Part shown: positions 11,259 through 24,694 of the stretch, piece by piece | Position numbering within the stretch: position 1 is the first letter of the stretch | Layout of the letters: each line of letters opens with the position of its first letter | Source: Cladobotryum mycophilum | Lineage: Eukaryota; Ascomycota; Sordariomycetes; Hypocreales; Hypocreaceae | Reading direction: 5' to 3' | Length of the DNA stretch: 64,000 bases | Assembly (NCBI GenBank): GCA_036429605.1 | Contig: CM071591.1 | Location: forward strand, 3,968,001-4,032,000 | Notes under the pieces: generated by a model | Told to the model about the DNA's origin: nothing | What the model saw: the letters and a program-made list of their open reading frames with translations, nothing else | Databases searched by the model: none | Program-made: the position numbers and the translations under genes

Positions 11259-13378
11259 ATGACGAGTTTCATGTCCAGCTTCTTCCCAGGGAGCAAGGAC
11301 AAAGCGCCCGGCGAATTGTCACCCCGTCCTGCGACTCCCACTAAAAATATCGACATCAACAGCTTCATCAACCCAGCGAGCACCCCCAGGGTAGCCCAAG
11401 CAAGCGGACAGCTCCACCTGGCGCACACGATCTGCCTACCAGCTTTGACAGCGCTATGAGCCTCAGTCATGGTGGCATCGATGCTCCCGTCAGGTTGACG
11501 CGCCCCCAGAGTGTTGTCACTCCGCTCTCCCCTGGCAGAAGCAACATCCAGCCCTTTGACGACCCCCACAACCATGTCGATGAAAGCGTCGTTCACAAGA
11601 ATGCAGCGCCTGGTAGCCCGCGAAAGCACCAGGGACAGGAAAATACGCCCCCCGCATCTCGACTCGCCGCCCATGATCAACTCCAACCTCCGCATCACAG
11701 CCATGCGGCGTTATCTCGCCAACACATGTACGAGACGAGGGAGCGCCCGCTCACATCCACCAAGAGATTCAATACGAACCGTGGCCTCACAGCCGAAGAG
11801 CGCGCAATTCTCGACAAGCCCAATGTCCGCCGAATGGTCAATGTCACTCAGCTTTGTAAGCCCATCCTCTTTACCCACGATCGCACTGGTGTTTTGATCG
11901 CTAACATGATGCAGACTTCCTCGATTATTACTTTGACCTCCTGACCTACGTTGGCGCAAGACAGAAGCGGCTCGCCGCCTTCAAGACCGAGTTCCCCCTC
12001 CACCCGAGACCGATGAAGTGGCACATAGACAAATGTGGTCAAAATACGCTGGCCGGGAGCGAGCTAACCTCCGCAAACGTCGAGTCCGTCTTCGACAGGG
12101 CGATTTCCAAATTCTGACTCAGGTTGGCCAGGGCGGTTACGGCCAGGTCTTCCTTGCCCAGAAGAAAGATACCCGCGAGGTTTGCGCTCTCAAGGTGATG
12201 AGCAAGAAACTGCTGTTCAAGCTTGATGAGGTTCGCCATGTTCTGACTGAGCGAGACATCCTCACAACTGCCCAGAGTGATTGGTTGGTTCGGCTGTTGT
12301 ATTCATTCCAAGATGACAAGAACATTTATCTTGCCATGGAGTATGTGCCAGGCGGCGATTTCAGGACCCTCCTTAACAACACAGGAGTTTTGTCCAACCG
12401 TCATGCGCGTTTCTATATTGCCGAGATGTTCTGTTCCGTTGACGCACTCCACAAGCTTGGATATATTCACCGGGATCTCAAACCAGAGAACTTCCTTGTC
12501 GATTCAACTGGCCATGTTAAGTTGACTGACTTTGGTCTTGCCGCTGGCGTTCTGGCTCCTTCCAAGATTGAATCTATGCGGATAAAGCTGGAGCAAGCGT
12601 CCGAGACGCCTGTTCCTTTTGGCAAACCGATTGAACAGCGGACTGTGGCTGAACGTCGTGAGAGTTACCGGACCATGCGTGAGAATGACGTTAACTACGC
12701 CAAGTCTATCGTGGGATCCCCTGACTACATGGCGCCAGAGGTCCTTAGGGGGAGGAATATGACTTTACTGTCGATTACTGGAGCTTAGGCTGTATGCTTT
12801 TTGAGGCTCTCACAGGATTCCCTCCATTTGCTGGCGCTACACCAGACGAAACCTGGCGCAATTTGAAGCATTGGAAGGAAGTTCTTAAGAGGCCTGTTTG
12901 GGAGGACCCCAATTACTTCCTTAGCAACCGGACATGGAGTTTTATCACAACGTGAGTTTTCCCCCTTATCCACCACTACACCCGTCGCTTTACTCATGTA
13001 CTGACAAACAACCTTTGCAGTTGCATCAACTCCAGGACCAGGCGCTTCTCCAATATCAAGGATATTTTTGCTCACCAGTACTTTGCCGAGGTTGATTGGG
13101 AGACTTTGCGACAGACGCGAGCTCCATTTGTTCCCGAGCTGGACTCGGAAACAGATGCTGGTTATTTCGACGACTTTGGTAGCGAAGCCGACATGGCCAA
13201 GTACAAGGAGGTGCACGAGAAGCAGGCGGCTCTTGAGTCGATGGCCGAACGTGAAGAGGAGATGAGCAAGAGCCTCTTTGTCGGCTTCACATTCCGTCAT
13301 CGCAAGCCTGCTGCCGATGACGGAGAAAGCCCACGGAAGCGCATCGCAACGGATGACTCGTTTGGAACGATGCTCTAG
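11259..13378 (+). CDS. dbf2: NDR/LATS-family serine/threonine kinase Dbf2 (Sid2-like)
   Basis: Dbf2/Sid2 is the terminal kinase of the septation initiation and mitotic exit network and acts with Mob1. Exons are 11259-11855, 11915-12951 and 13021-13378; introns 11856-11914 and 12952-13020 have canonical ends. The N-terminal part leads into the Mob-binding helical region (YFLDYYFDLLTYVGARQKRL) and then the kinase domain from about residue 265: glycine loop GQGGYGQV, lysine in CALKVMSKK, HRDLKPEN, DFGLAAG, an NDR-type insert and GSPDYMAPEV. The C-terminal hydrophobic motif reads FVGFTFRH. Three single-base losses break the frame, each placeable in a five-base tract: 11383-11387, 11994-11998 and 12748-12752. 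Restoring one base in each gives a continuous protein of about 664 residues. Conservation across all three breaks argues for sequence error. The 3' end converges on areA. Confidence 0.95.
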
Positions 13379-14824
13379 AGTAGACCATTGTGGTATCACC
13401 GGGACCATCGTGGATTCGCAGCCCGACGGGATATGTTTTGATGTGCAAACGATTCTTCTTGCGTTTTGCTATACTTACAGGCGACGGGGTGCCTATGAGT
13501 TCTCTAACTGTTTGATTGCTTTTGCTGAGCCCGTCGACAAAGTATTACATATGTCTTTTAATGTCATGTCCCTTCTCTTTTTTCTTTCTTTTTTCTCTTT
13601 TGTTACTCGCGCGTTTTGCGCACTGTCATTGGCAGGAGTTGAGAGATGGATATGGAGGGAGAGGATTAGACGGCATTCGACTTGGAGGCGGATTGGGTCG
13701 TGGTGCATGTAGGGGTAAAAAGGTAGATAATTCCATGTATGAGTTTAACGTTTGATGTCACACATTCCTTACTGTGATCACCTTGCAACTCTTTAGCGAG
13801 GATGTACTCTATAGAATAGAGGAAGGGAATGTTCACATTCTGATATCCTGAAGAATCTCTCGACAATCTGAAGATCTGAAGATCTGCCCTCCGCCTTATA
13901 TACAGCCCCGAGTCCACATTGATAACATCTCAAGCATGCGCCTCAACGAAAGAGTATATATCATTTTCATTCCATCACATCACTTCACTACTCCTCCCAT
14001 CATATCCCCTCTCCGCCCTTCTCATCATCCCAGCGTATACCCAAGAAATCCCATATCAATCGTAATCTTATAAACCCTTTACGCCAACGTCTTTCCTAGT
14101 CAAAAGCTCCTGTTGTAAAAAACCCTCTCTGTAAAATTGGATATCCCCTCCGATCCGTCTTTGAACAAATGAACAACGAAAATATCCGCCCAGTGACGCT
14201 GGGATATGTATCAAACTAGAAAGCGCCTTGAAACCCGTTTCCCAACTATATGCAAGTTCGCCCGTGACATGAAAGTTCGCATATCGAAAAAAAGAAAGAA
14301 AAAAAGATAAACAAATCTTTATCCCAATAGTACTCCATGAAAAACCCCAATACTCCTCCCGGAGTTTGAAGCATCCCAAACCAAAAACCAAGTCTAAATA
14401 ATTATATCAACATCGAGTCGAGAAGCTCCGGGTGCAGAAATTAAGCAAGGTTAGAGTCGTGCTCTCCTCAAATCTTCCTCGCCCCTGGAACCATATATAT
14501 CCCCAATATTGAACTAGACTCTGAGCCGAGTATCGTCATCAAACTGAAATAGCCCACGCCATTAAGGAAAAAATCAGACCGAGGTATCATTGTAAGAAGC
14601 CACACGCCGTGAAGATGCCGTTCAAGAAGCCTGAACACCCCCCCCCGCAATTAACCTGATTCTTGGTGATAATGTCGGACTCGTCGCTTCTGGCGCAACG
14701 AATCCGCTGAATTATTAGTCCCCCAGGCTTCCTGAACAATTGTTGTTGAACTAAACCAAACAGCGCTCCTGTATAGCGCCGCAATACAATTCATGCAGGT
14801 TGTCGTAATCCGGCAAAATAAGAC
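13379..14824. other. Convergent 3' spacer between dbf2 and areA
   Basis: About 1.45 kb between two stop codons. It should hold both 3' UTRs. The areA-proximal part includes a C9 tract at 14638-14646. In Aspergillus the areA 3' UTR controls mRNA turnover in response to nitrogen. That is known for the family, but no specific element can be recognised here. Confidence 0.6.
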
Positions 14825-17800
14825 TTAGAGACTCATTGTCAGCCACTCCCATTCCTGGCCCGAGGAACCTCCAGCACCATTGACTAGGTTGGATTGGCTA
14901 CCCATGGAGACCATGCCGCCTGGTGCAACCATGGAGCGGTGGCCCATGGAAAAGCTATTATTTGACATCATTGTACTTGAGATTGAAGGCATGCTGGGAG
15001 TAGTGGTTAGAGGCCGAGTGTTTTCAGAGCCTCCCGGGCCATCGATATCCATAGCGGATGAAGCCCCCAACGCATCGCTCTTGCTGTGCCTACGCTGTCG
15101 CTTGGACGAGGCAGTCGAAGGCCGGGATGTTGAAGACGCGCCAGGTCCCGGCGCCGTCTTTGGTGGTGCGGCGGCAATTGGCACAACGCCCTTCCCTCCT
15201 GCAGTCGTTGCTCCAGTGCCGCTATACTGGCTGTTTGGCGTACTGCCAGCGGTATTTCCGCCGCTACCAGGGCTGTCGCCTTCCTTGTTGCCAGCGCGAC
15301 CTGTTGAGGGTGGCGTGACGGCCTGGTTAGTGGCAGCGGCAGCGGCAGCTGACATGGACAGCGAGGAGTTCTTTCGCGAAGCAGCGGCTGAGTTGGCATT
15401 GGAATTCTTCTTCCTCGAGTTTCCGACAGGGAGGTTGGCACCGGAGCCCCGGTTCCTCTTCTTGATCACGTCCGTCTTCAAGCTAAGGGGCCGCACAACG
15501 CCATGAAGCTTCAAAAATAGACCACATGCGTTGCACAAAGGCTGGCCTTCAGGATTTCGTCTCCACAGCGGGGTGGTCTGAGTAAAGCAGTTGGTGCATG
15601 TGGTGGGCGTGCTGTTCTCTCCTTGGTTGCCGCCAGCTGCTTGCAAATTAGTCGAGGATCCATGCTTGGAACCCGGCGGTGAGGAAGGCCTGCTTGGCGC
15701 GACAGAGGAGAAGCCGGAAATGGTACCAGCAGCATCAGCACCCGGGGAATTTGGCAAGGACTGAGCTATTTGCTCAAAGCCACTGTGTTTGGTGGCTAGA
15801 TGCGAGGGTGTGGATGCATTTCTGGGTATCCTTGGTTGTCGGTTGTCACCCGCTGATTTGATCGTCTGCGACTGAGACCGACTTAAGCCCTGGCCCTCCC
15901 AGTCGCCATTGTTCTCCACAAAATCGGTTGTGGTACCCCCTATGACGACTTGCTTGCGTGTGGGGCCACCAGGAAATCGAGCAGCCTGTGTGCTGAATTG
16001 GCCCGGAAGCGAGGCATCCCAGCCCAAAGACCCTGCCTCGTCTACAGCCGATGTGAAGTCGCCATGAATGCCCAAATTGCGATCCATGAAGCCCATGCCA
16101 TCATCTTCGTCGGAATCCCCTCCAAAGCCAAGCATGTTTCCGTGCGGCACTGACAGGCCGGGCGAAGCGACCTTGGAGTCTGACTGGAATACCTGAGTCG
16201 GGTCAATGTGCCCAAAGGAGCTTGGCGCCGTGCTGTATGCCGATACATTTTCGGACCCAGCGCCGGTGGTCGGAAACACGCTGTTGTTGCTGCTGCTTGA
16301 ATGATTGCCATTGGATTCGCTGTACATGAAGTGCTCGTGTATGTGATTACTTAGGTTCGACGGTCCTTGGCGGAAGCTGTGGTTGCGATGATGGCGCATG
16401 TCTTGCGATCCGAAGTAGAGGGCGCCATCGCCATCAGGCAACCCGTGAGGAGTAGACGTGGTTGATTGGTATGTGGAGCCGGTGGGGGAGTAAAAGTCGG
16501 CATTGTTGAGTGACGAAGAGTGCAGGGAGGAGTTGTTGTAGATGGAGGAGAATGGGCCATTGGGTATCATGGGCGAGGTGGATGGAGAGAAGGAGAAATT
16601 CTGCTGGAAATGAGCGGCCGAGTTCATAATGGGGTCATTTTCCATAAAGGTATCGAGACCAAAGGGAACGCCAGAGTTGTTGGAGGTAATCTGCTGTGGA
16701 ACAGAGACGGCGTTGGGATTATCGAGGGAGTAGCCATTGAGTTCTGGCTCAGCTTCCAAATCAACATTGACGGCAGCAGCGCCGTTATTAGCAGCCCCGA
16801 CGTGAGGAGAGAAGTTGGCCGGGCGCTTTCTTGTCTGTAAAGGAAATGCATGAATATTTAAATCTTGTGTGGCGTTAGGGACGGAAAATACTCACTCTAC
16901 GGTCATCAATACTCGTTTTGCGATGATGTCGCTGAACATAATTGAACTCGTCATTGAGGCCCCGTTGATGATGCGGTGGTACAGGTACGGATTGTGGGAC
17001 GAATTGATTGGCATTGTTGACGCTGTTGTTGTTGTTATTGTTGTCCTTGCGCTGCTTGATGGGGATGGCGGAAGCCAGCGAGCTGGTCGACTTATTCCTC
17101 ACAATAGACTTGGCGGGGACCGAGGTTATCGTCGTCGGCGGGGGAGAATAATCACTGCCTGGCGTTACACCATCTTCGGAGAAGATGAAATCGTCAATGT
17201 TCATCGCATCCATGTTCTGGGTATTGAGTTCCGACGTCTTGCGCAGTTGCTGGGCGATACCACTGGGGGCATTTTGCACAGTCGTCGGGGGTCTATGATG
17301 GCGAAAAATTGATTAGCGCAACCAAAAACACGAGAGAATTGCAAAGCCAATGATACGAGCATGTCGATATCAAACAGGTGGGTGCTATCGAGGAAAATAT
17401 CTTGGAGGAGTGACGGGGCAAAAGCGGCCCAGATCGCGACAAGAAGAATTGAACTGGAATAGGAGAAAGCCATACCTCATTTCCTTCTCCTTTTGCTGCT
17501 GCTGACGCTTGCGAAGGTTGAGGGCCATCATGCGCCAGGTCAAATTCTCCATGCGCTGCTGGTTGGGCAGCTGCTGCTTCGTCTTGCTGAAAAACTTCCA
17601 GACCTGGGCAGCAAGAGGATCCTCATGCTGCATCTGCTCAAAGGTTCCGGGAACATCGCCGGCGCCGGTCTCGAAAGTCGGGAAAAGAGCAGAGCTGAGA
17701 ACCTTTTCTTTGGCGAAGGCAGGCCCTTGATTCTGAATGCCGGCATTCGCATTCATATTCACATTGTTGTTGGTGTTGCCATTGATGTTGCCGTTGACAT

Positions 17801-17945
17801 TGGCATTGGCGATGCCGCCATGGTTACGAGAATCCATGCGGCCGAAAGTGCGGTTGATGCTTCGGTCAGGGTCGGGTCTTCGCGGGAAACGGAAGTCATG
17901 TTCCGTTATCGTCGGGTTCATTCCAGGGGGACTGACGGTGGCCAT
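14825..17945 (-). CDS. areA: Nitrogen regulatory GATA transcription factor AreA/NIT2
   Basis: Global activator of nitrogen catabolic genes, nuclear, binding HGATAR sites. Exons read 17945-17476, 17292-16896 and 16834-14825, giving 958 residues, full length for the family. The N-terminus carries the conserved NPTITEHDFRFPRRPD block and the DUF1752-type segment WKFFSKTKQQLPNQQRMENL (about 120-150). Near residue 700 is the single GATA zinc finger, CTNC-X17-CNAC, followed by the basic tail PLSLKTDVIKKRNRGSG. The C-terminus ends EWEWLTMSL, the conserved tail that contacts the repressor NmrA in related fungi, so the regulatory domain is intact. Asn-, Ser- and Ala-rich linkers separate the domains. 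I start at 17945 (context CCATGG); an in-frame ATG ten codons upstream at 17975 is an alternative. Both introns have clear donors (GTATGG, GTGAGT) and acceptors (ATAG, ACAG). No frameshift is seen. Confidence 0.97.
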
Positions 17946-20900
17946 GGATTTGTTTTTTGTGTGCAATTTATTCAAGATTGAATAGCTAGAGATTGTTTGG
18001 CCGAAAGATAATGTTCGAATTTAATTTTGGTTGAAGAAAGTCGAGAGAGTTGAGCGTTGAAGGAGGGGAGGGGTGGGCGCGGATGGGACGTGGGTAGGTT
18101 ATGGCTTGTGAGTAAGTGTGAGAGGAAAATAAAGCCCCCCTGTAAGTATTTGACGTATGTCGATACCTAGTAAGGTTGTCGCTAGCAAAAATGCAAATGC
18201 TGGCGCCGCCGTTGTTTGTGTGAGTGCGAGTGCGTGTGCGTGTGCGTGTGTGTGTGTATGTGCGGTAGGTGTGGTGCGTGTGGTGCGTGTGTGTTGTGCG
18301 GGACTGCGTGTGAAAATGCTGGGACAAATCGCCGCACTTCAGTCCGGCCGGGCGGGTCTGTAAGTCCCCTGTAAAAACCGGCAGAAATGCAAAAGAGATG
18401 CAGCGTGCAGTGTGCAGAGAGCCAGGTAGGCAGACAGGTATTAGACAGCGTGCAGTAACAGGCCTGGCCTGTCTGCTTCACCGTCAGCAGGATTAGCCGA
18501 CAGGTCAAAGAGCCGGCCAAGGCTTCGGTGTGTGGGTTCGCTCGCTTTTTTCTCTTTCTCTCTGCTTGCGCTGGACTGGGTCGAGGGTGTGAGCGCGTAT
18601 GTACGTGCGCCGTCGTCTGTGTCTTGTGTGTGTCTTGGCTAATATCACGGGCTGATCTAGGTGACAACGATGACGGCGGCAACGGTAGACAGCAATTGAT
18701 TTCGCTTAAAAAATGAGCCTCTTGCGTGATGACGGCGATGATGATGATGATGCTGAGTAGAGCTTAATTATGGGAGGAGAAGAGAAGAAAGAGTGGGAGA
18801 AGGAGGCAGCGGAGCGGCAATAGCTTCCAAAGGGCTCTACTAAAGCAAGTGCCTGACTTGAGTGTGCTCTCCCCCCCCCCCTTCCGCCCCCCAGCCAGCC
18901 AGCCAGCCAAGCCAGCAGCAGATGATTCTCCGTTCTCCGTTTTTTCAGGGTCCCTGCCATGTTCTGGGACGCCACTACTAATGCGACTGCGACAGTTGCT
19001 ACAACCTACTCGCTGCTGCTGCTACTCAACCTTGGGAACATGGAGGGCCCGGTGGGTGCATCTGGCACACACACACACACACATACAACATACCTACAAG
19101 CACATACATTCAGCGGCCCACAAATCTTAGTAGCATTAGCACTGGATCTCAGCCATTATTTTGGCGCCGTCTGGATGTGTATGCATGCATGTATGTACAT
19201 GCGGATGGACTCCGTACGAGTCGAGGTCAACCGACGCCGCATATATACAAGAAGGTATTAGTTTGGTTGGAGTCCTCCACTGTTGGGTTGGTACGAATTT
19301 GCAGGTTACGGTCTGGTTCTGACTCTGGCTCTGGCTCTGTTTAGCACAGACGCCTTCAAGAGAGATGGCATGTAAGTCACTTGACGAACCCCCCCCCCCC
19401 CTTCTCTCTCTTAGCTTATGGACCGACAACGGAGTCTGAGATTCTCTCCGGTCCATCAATCAGACATTCTCAGACTTGAATTGCTTGAAATATGGGGATG
19501 TGGATGATAATAACAATAATAATGTCATTAACAACTCCAGGATGCTGAGCGGCCCTCTTTTCAATGTGTCGTGAACGAACAGACGTGCATCGCGCTGTGG
19601 TGGAGGCGTTCTTCACCAAGTCCCAATTCTTGAATCGTCATCACCAAGCGTGAGTTGTGGCCAAGGCGGGTATGTACAGTCCAATGTACCTGGTACCCGT
19701 TAACATGTGCTTCTGCTTTGCAGTTTGCTAGCCCCCGCTACTTCGTGGAACATGGACGACATGGAACATGGGGAGGGGACGGGAAATACATTAAAACATA
19801 CAGGGCACCTGTCAATAATGCTCGTATGGATGGACGGGCCTATAGTGATCTAGTCCCCTTTTATGCGATGCCTTGTGGGGGCGCGCGTGGGGGGAGAGAA
19901 GGAAAGATGGAACCAAAATTGTGACTTTCTTCTCTCGTCCCTCTCTCGGCCTCTCTCAAACCATCAAAGTCGCTGCCTGCCATGAATACGTACCTAATAA
20001 TCGTGTCGAGAACGTCAAGTAGACAATGGCAGGGTCGTCCATGTTTGGAAAGAATCAATAGTTGGCGGTAAGAATTATCCACAGGTTCGGCGATGGATGA
20101 CACTAGCATCAAAGTGGAACAGACGGACTCGAAAGGGCCGGAAAAGAGCTTGTAGAGTTGGTCAAGTTGCTGAAACTTCACGCTGTTGGGTTCGTTATCC
20201 ATTCCTTAACAGGTTCATATACGGTTTGTTAGTACTGCAGATGATGCAGGTCGGTATTCTCATAGCGAATGGTAACAAATATGAGTTCAGATTCAGATTC
20301 AGATTCAGAACGAAAATACCAAAAATAATAAAAATTAAAAATCAATTTTTTTTTGTTCAAAACATGTTGCGGACAGTCCGTCCGTCTTTTGGATCAGTCA
20401 TGGTTATTATTTATTATTACGACTTTGTTGGACAATTCAAAACGACATCTGTATCAGCGGTAAAGCGCGCTCTACCTAATCGAGACAAGGTTCTCACGCC
20501 CATTATAACCGCAGTTGCATACCGATATTTTTCAGAGAGAGCGCGCGCGCATGAGTAGGCAGTACGGAATGAAGAGTGCGAAACGGCTAATACGACCGTG
20601 TAGGGGATACATTAACGGCGCACGCCATTGCTCTGTACCTGCAAAACGTACGCTGTAGGAAGTACTCCGTACTGTACAAGTAATACGCGCTGTAGAGGCA
20701 AAGAGAGAAGGCCACTTATAATCGAACCACTGCAGGTGCGTGCTAGTGGGAAGCTTTTTCCATCGACATGATTGGTCCATTTCCCGCTGACCAAGTCCCC
20801 CTCCCCCTTGTCATTTACATTGACATGTGCTCGCGCGGGTCCCTCACAGATTTTCTTACATCTTAGACCATCCATACTACTACCACTACTACTACCACAT

Positions 20901-23454
20901 ACCTTGTCCTTGCGTCTCCGGTTCGTTCTCGTGCATCGGAACCGCCAGCCTCTCATTCTCCTGCGCGCACCCGTTACCGGCAAAACCAAAATGGGCCTGC
21001 CGGGAACTCGCCATGATTGGCGTATCCACTCATTACTTGAAAGCTAGCTGGGTCAGGGCAATGCCGCCGGTGCGCCATCAGCCAAGCTATTCCTCGACCC
21101 GCCGTCCATGATCCATGTCCTTTGTCTTCTGAACGCTCAGAAAGAACTCGAGAGACTCCAGCAGCCCGGGGAGACCACCACCCATCCACCACCTCGCAAA
21201 GGCAAGCAGCAAGCCAAGCCTCAGAAGAACAAGCACCACACCACAGCAGGCATCAGCCCTTTTCATCCCGTGGTGCCGACTAAAATCTTAAGATGCTCCA
21301 GTTGCCCAGCTATTTGTTTCAATGTGTGTGGGCGAGGCGGCTTACCCACCACGATCCGGCTCATTCAAAATCCAAAACCCTGTTCCTTGACGCATACAAC
21401 TATGTCGAGCGTTTGTGGTGGTTTGGCAGGACCCGTTTCTGTTCACTCTGTCTAGCGACCACCTGGTTGGTCTGTCTCATGGGCTGTTTTTTTGACTCTC
21501 ATCGATCGATGCTGCCATCGATCGGCTCGTCGCCCTTTTTACGACCTACTATACCACTCTCTCATCATGGATACCACATCACAAACATGCATTGTTCTCA
21601 TCCCCTCCCGGGCTGAGGCTAGTATTCATCTACCTATAGCTAGTGGCTGACATGATCCCTCCTATTACAAGTACGATCCCCAAAGCTCGACCTCTCCCCA
21701 CCATCGTGTGAGTCAAAACGACACCAAGACAAACAGGCTACTCATTAAACACTCAACTTTCAATCCTACCTAATAGCTGGAAACGATTGACGGCTTGGTC
21801 TTGTTGTGTTCCACCCGCTGGTCAAGGGCTACTCCAGAACGGACATTAGGCCCGATACAATCCTTGGTTAGCTCCCGTTTTGATGGATGCGGCGCACTGG
21901 CTGTTTCATTCACCGAGGCCCAGGCCAAGACCCTAAAGACCAGCCCTTTCCCACGAGCACTCGGAGCACATGCAAATCATCCGTCATTTTGGACACACGA
22001 GTAATGGTCGCCAGCCTTTCGGAAAATTACCGCCCAATTACTCCGTCAAACCCATCCCTCCCATATATATTGACGGTTCCTCTTGCAATATACGGAAACG
22101 GTTCATCAGCATCTATTTTGGATTCAATGACAACGTTCGGGCCATGATATGGGAACAGTCAACACCGGCCCATCGACGTACCTAGCCTAGCATAGCAGCC
22201 GAATAAGTTGCCGTACCCACGTGCGCTTCACCTGTCTTGGTTGAATGGGGATCGTGGACTTGATGTTCACTGACCTGATTCGACCAAGCCAGACGCCACC
22301 CCACCGCAACACTACTTTGTTGGTAGAGAGTGGACTCTAGCAAGATCTCGAAGCGTCCACAAATTTTGGTTTGAATTGTTTTGTATTGCTTGTTGGCCTA
22401 TTGCTTAACGTGAATTCCGTGTCGTCACGTTTTGACAATATAATCAAGGTCTTTTTTAGACTCTCGCCGCGTTGGATGCCCACCTCGGTGCCTCTCGGTC
22501 AACTGGCATACGTACCACCACCGACTCCAGTAGTAGAAACAGGAACATGCTCTCTTTCTAGGGTTAAAGCATGAAATTACCGCTCTCGGTCCCGTCGGAA
22601 GCAGGTTTTCGGCTCTTGTCTCATGCATTATGCATCTACCGTTACACTGTCGCTGCCCGTTCTGGTCAACGGTATCCATAGGCGACATCTCGAGTCGCCC
22701 ATGCATGGTAGTGTGGGAGCAGAAACCCGTCACTTGAGGCCTTTTCCCCGACCACACGTTATGGAAACCAGATCAAATGATGGGACTTGCAGGACGAGAG
22801 CATCATGTGGGGTGGATGTCGATCAGCACTTCATGAGAAGGTTATACAGAGACAATCGTTTGGGTTGCTTGGACATGGATGTGATCTCCGGGTTACACCC
22901 GAGAGAAAGCGACTCGGGCATTTCTGACTCGACTTAATGGACAATAGTTGTCGCTGATATAGTGGAAAGGCTAAATGGGGGTAAGTTTTTTCCAGATTCT
23001 TTTTTAAGAAATCCTCGACAGAGCCAACACCACGCTGGCGATCGGCTCCTGATTCGAAAATACCGTGGATTTGAGATGTTTGGTTGCCATATGCAGGTTC
23101 AGCATGAGGGATCGAAAATTTAATATCGGCAATTACTTGTTCAACTATAGTGTGCATAGTGCTTGGTGATCAACACCATATCAAGTCTCGACTCGAAGAA
23201 TTTTCCAGGGCTCATGATCCTACGCAGCTGCTGTTGAACCATGTGCGATGTGAATCACTGCCGATAGTTGATTTTATCCCTGTTCTCTTTTGTGGAGTTT
23301 TTTTTACCAGCTGGAGGCTATCAACTGCGGCTAACATGTTGTGTATTCCTTGAGGCGAGATTCGGTCAAGTGGTCGTGGAGAGGGAGGAGAGATATAAAG
23401 TGCTGAAAGGTTGATGTCTTTGGGTTGTTCAGCTGAATCAATTCTGTGACAATC
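17946..23454. other. Long areA upstream region and spacer to the SGNH esterase gene
   Basis: 5.5 kb without a supportable gene. Next to areA, GT/GTGC-rich repeats at 18216-18300 would be CA-rich in the areA leader. HGATAR sites suitable for autoregulation occur, for example AGATAA at 18006-18011 and TGATAA at 19505-19510, though such short sites are expected by chance. C11 (18871-18881) and C13 (19389-19401) homopolymers, a CA repeat near 19070-19082 and a TACTCCGTA copy at 20663-20671 are present. Long upstream regions are common for major fungal regulators. I see no conserved protein content in the scattered ORFs. Confidence 0.65.
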
Positions 23455-24525
23455 ATGAGAGTTCTCTTATTAGCCGTGGCAGTTGCATTCACCCCGATTC
23501 TAGCAACCGCGGTGTCGCTACACAGCATCAACGACCAGATTTCAGGCTTTCTTGCTGCGCAGGAGTTATTCGGCGCGCCCTTGAGTCCACTGCGGAAGAC
23601 TGATGTGAAACCTGGAAAGCCCGTCAAGCCTGGCACAGATCTTCGAATCTTGTGCGTGGGAGATTCTATTACAGTTGGATTCCTCAGCGAAAGAGATGGA
23701 GGAGACGGCACCGGTTATAGGTTAAGACTACGAGAAGACTTGTCCAGTGAGTTGCTAGGAGCATTGTCCCCGTATTGCGTATAAGATGAACTAACACACG
23801 TACACAGAAGACAAAGTTGTGTTTACTGGAAATGTTACGACGCGTGGCGCAATGGCGGATAACTATTTTGTATGGCACACGATCCCTACTCATAGGTGCT
23901 GCTCAAGATACGGGTTGAGGTTATGGGATAAGTTGACTGATGCTTGCTGCTCTAATAGGCTGCGTGGAATGGCAAAACCATCCAATACATCACCGACCAC
24001 ATTGAGCCATCGCTGAAACAAAGACCAAACATTATTCTCCTCCATGCTGGGACTAACGATATGAATCCGAATCCCGCAATCTCAACTGAAGGCCACGACC
24101 CCGTCGCTGCTACCTTGCGTCTCGGTCAACTCATCGACAAGATTATACAAGAATGCCCTGACGCAGTTATTTTAGTTGCCATGATTGTTGGCACCTGCAA
24201 CGCTAAGCAAGCTCCACAGACTCAGACATTTCAGTCTTTGGTTCCTCAAGTGGTCGCCCCACGTCTCGCAGCTGGGGCGCATGTTTTGGCCGTTAACTTA
24301 ACAACTTTTCCCATACGCGAGCTTCAGGACTGCATACACCCTACGAATAATGGGTATCAGATGCTGGGAGATTACTGGTACGATTTTATTACCCAGATAC
24401 CAGAGGATTGGATAGTTGCGTCTGTGGGCTCACCCCCGGACAGATCTGAGGCTGATAGAGTGTCTGGAGTGGATGGATTCATCTTGTTCTCCTGGGTTGC
24501 GTCTATTTTATATCAGCTGCTATGA
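23455..24525 (+). CDS. Secreted SGNH/GDSL-type esterase or acetylxylan esterase-like hydrolase
   Basis: Exons 23455-23746, 23808-23869 and 23959-24525 encode 306 residues; introns 23747-23807 (with CTAAC branch) and 23870-23958. The N-terminus MRVLLLAVAVAFTPILATA is a signal peptide. SGNH blocks are visible: block I CVGDSITVG with Ser71, block III HAGTND with Asn151, and block V DCIHPTNNGY with Asp242 and His245. This is the complete Ser-Asp-His triad in the XynB/lipase-like SGNH arrangement, so hydrolysis of carbohydrate-linked or other esters is likely, with substrate unknown. The C-terminus (SGVDGFILFSWVASILYQLL) is a short polar stretch followed by a hydrophobic tail. That could be a GPI-anchor signal, although no basic residues follow it; this is inference. 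The start is the ATG just before the signal peptide. The gene converges on the next gene, 169 nt apart. Confidence 0.87.
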
Positions 24526-24694
24526 AGAACGACACATACCATTCCAGTCTTATCACGGAGAATATAGAATCGAGACGCGAATGATGCGGTTGAAACTTTG
24601 GACAACTCCAAGCTCATCACGATCTTGCCAGCTCGTATGGAGTGCCTTATATTCGATTGCGTCCCACCTACATTAATGGGCAAAATTTCATTCA

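Noticed and set aside
13379..14824. Possible tRNA or 5S rRNA gene in the dbf2-areA spacer and other spacers
   Set aside because: I looked for B-box (GGTTCGANTCC-like) and fungal 5S internal promoter words by eye throughout and found none convincing; a tRNAscan or Infernal run would settle it.
14880..15506. 208-codon + strand ORF
   Set aside because: It is antisense to the areA zinc-finger exon, and its amino acid pattern mirrors areA codons.
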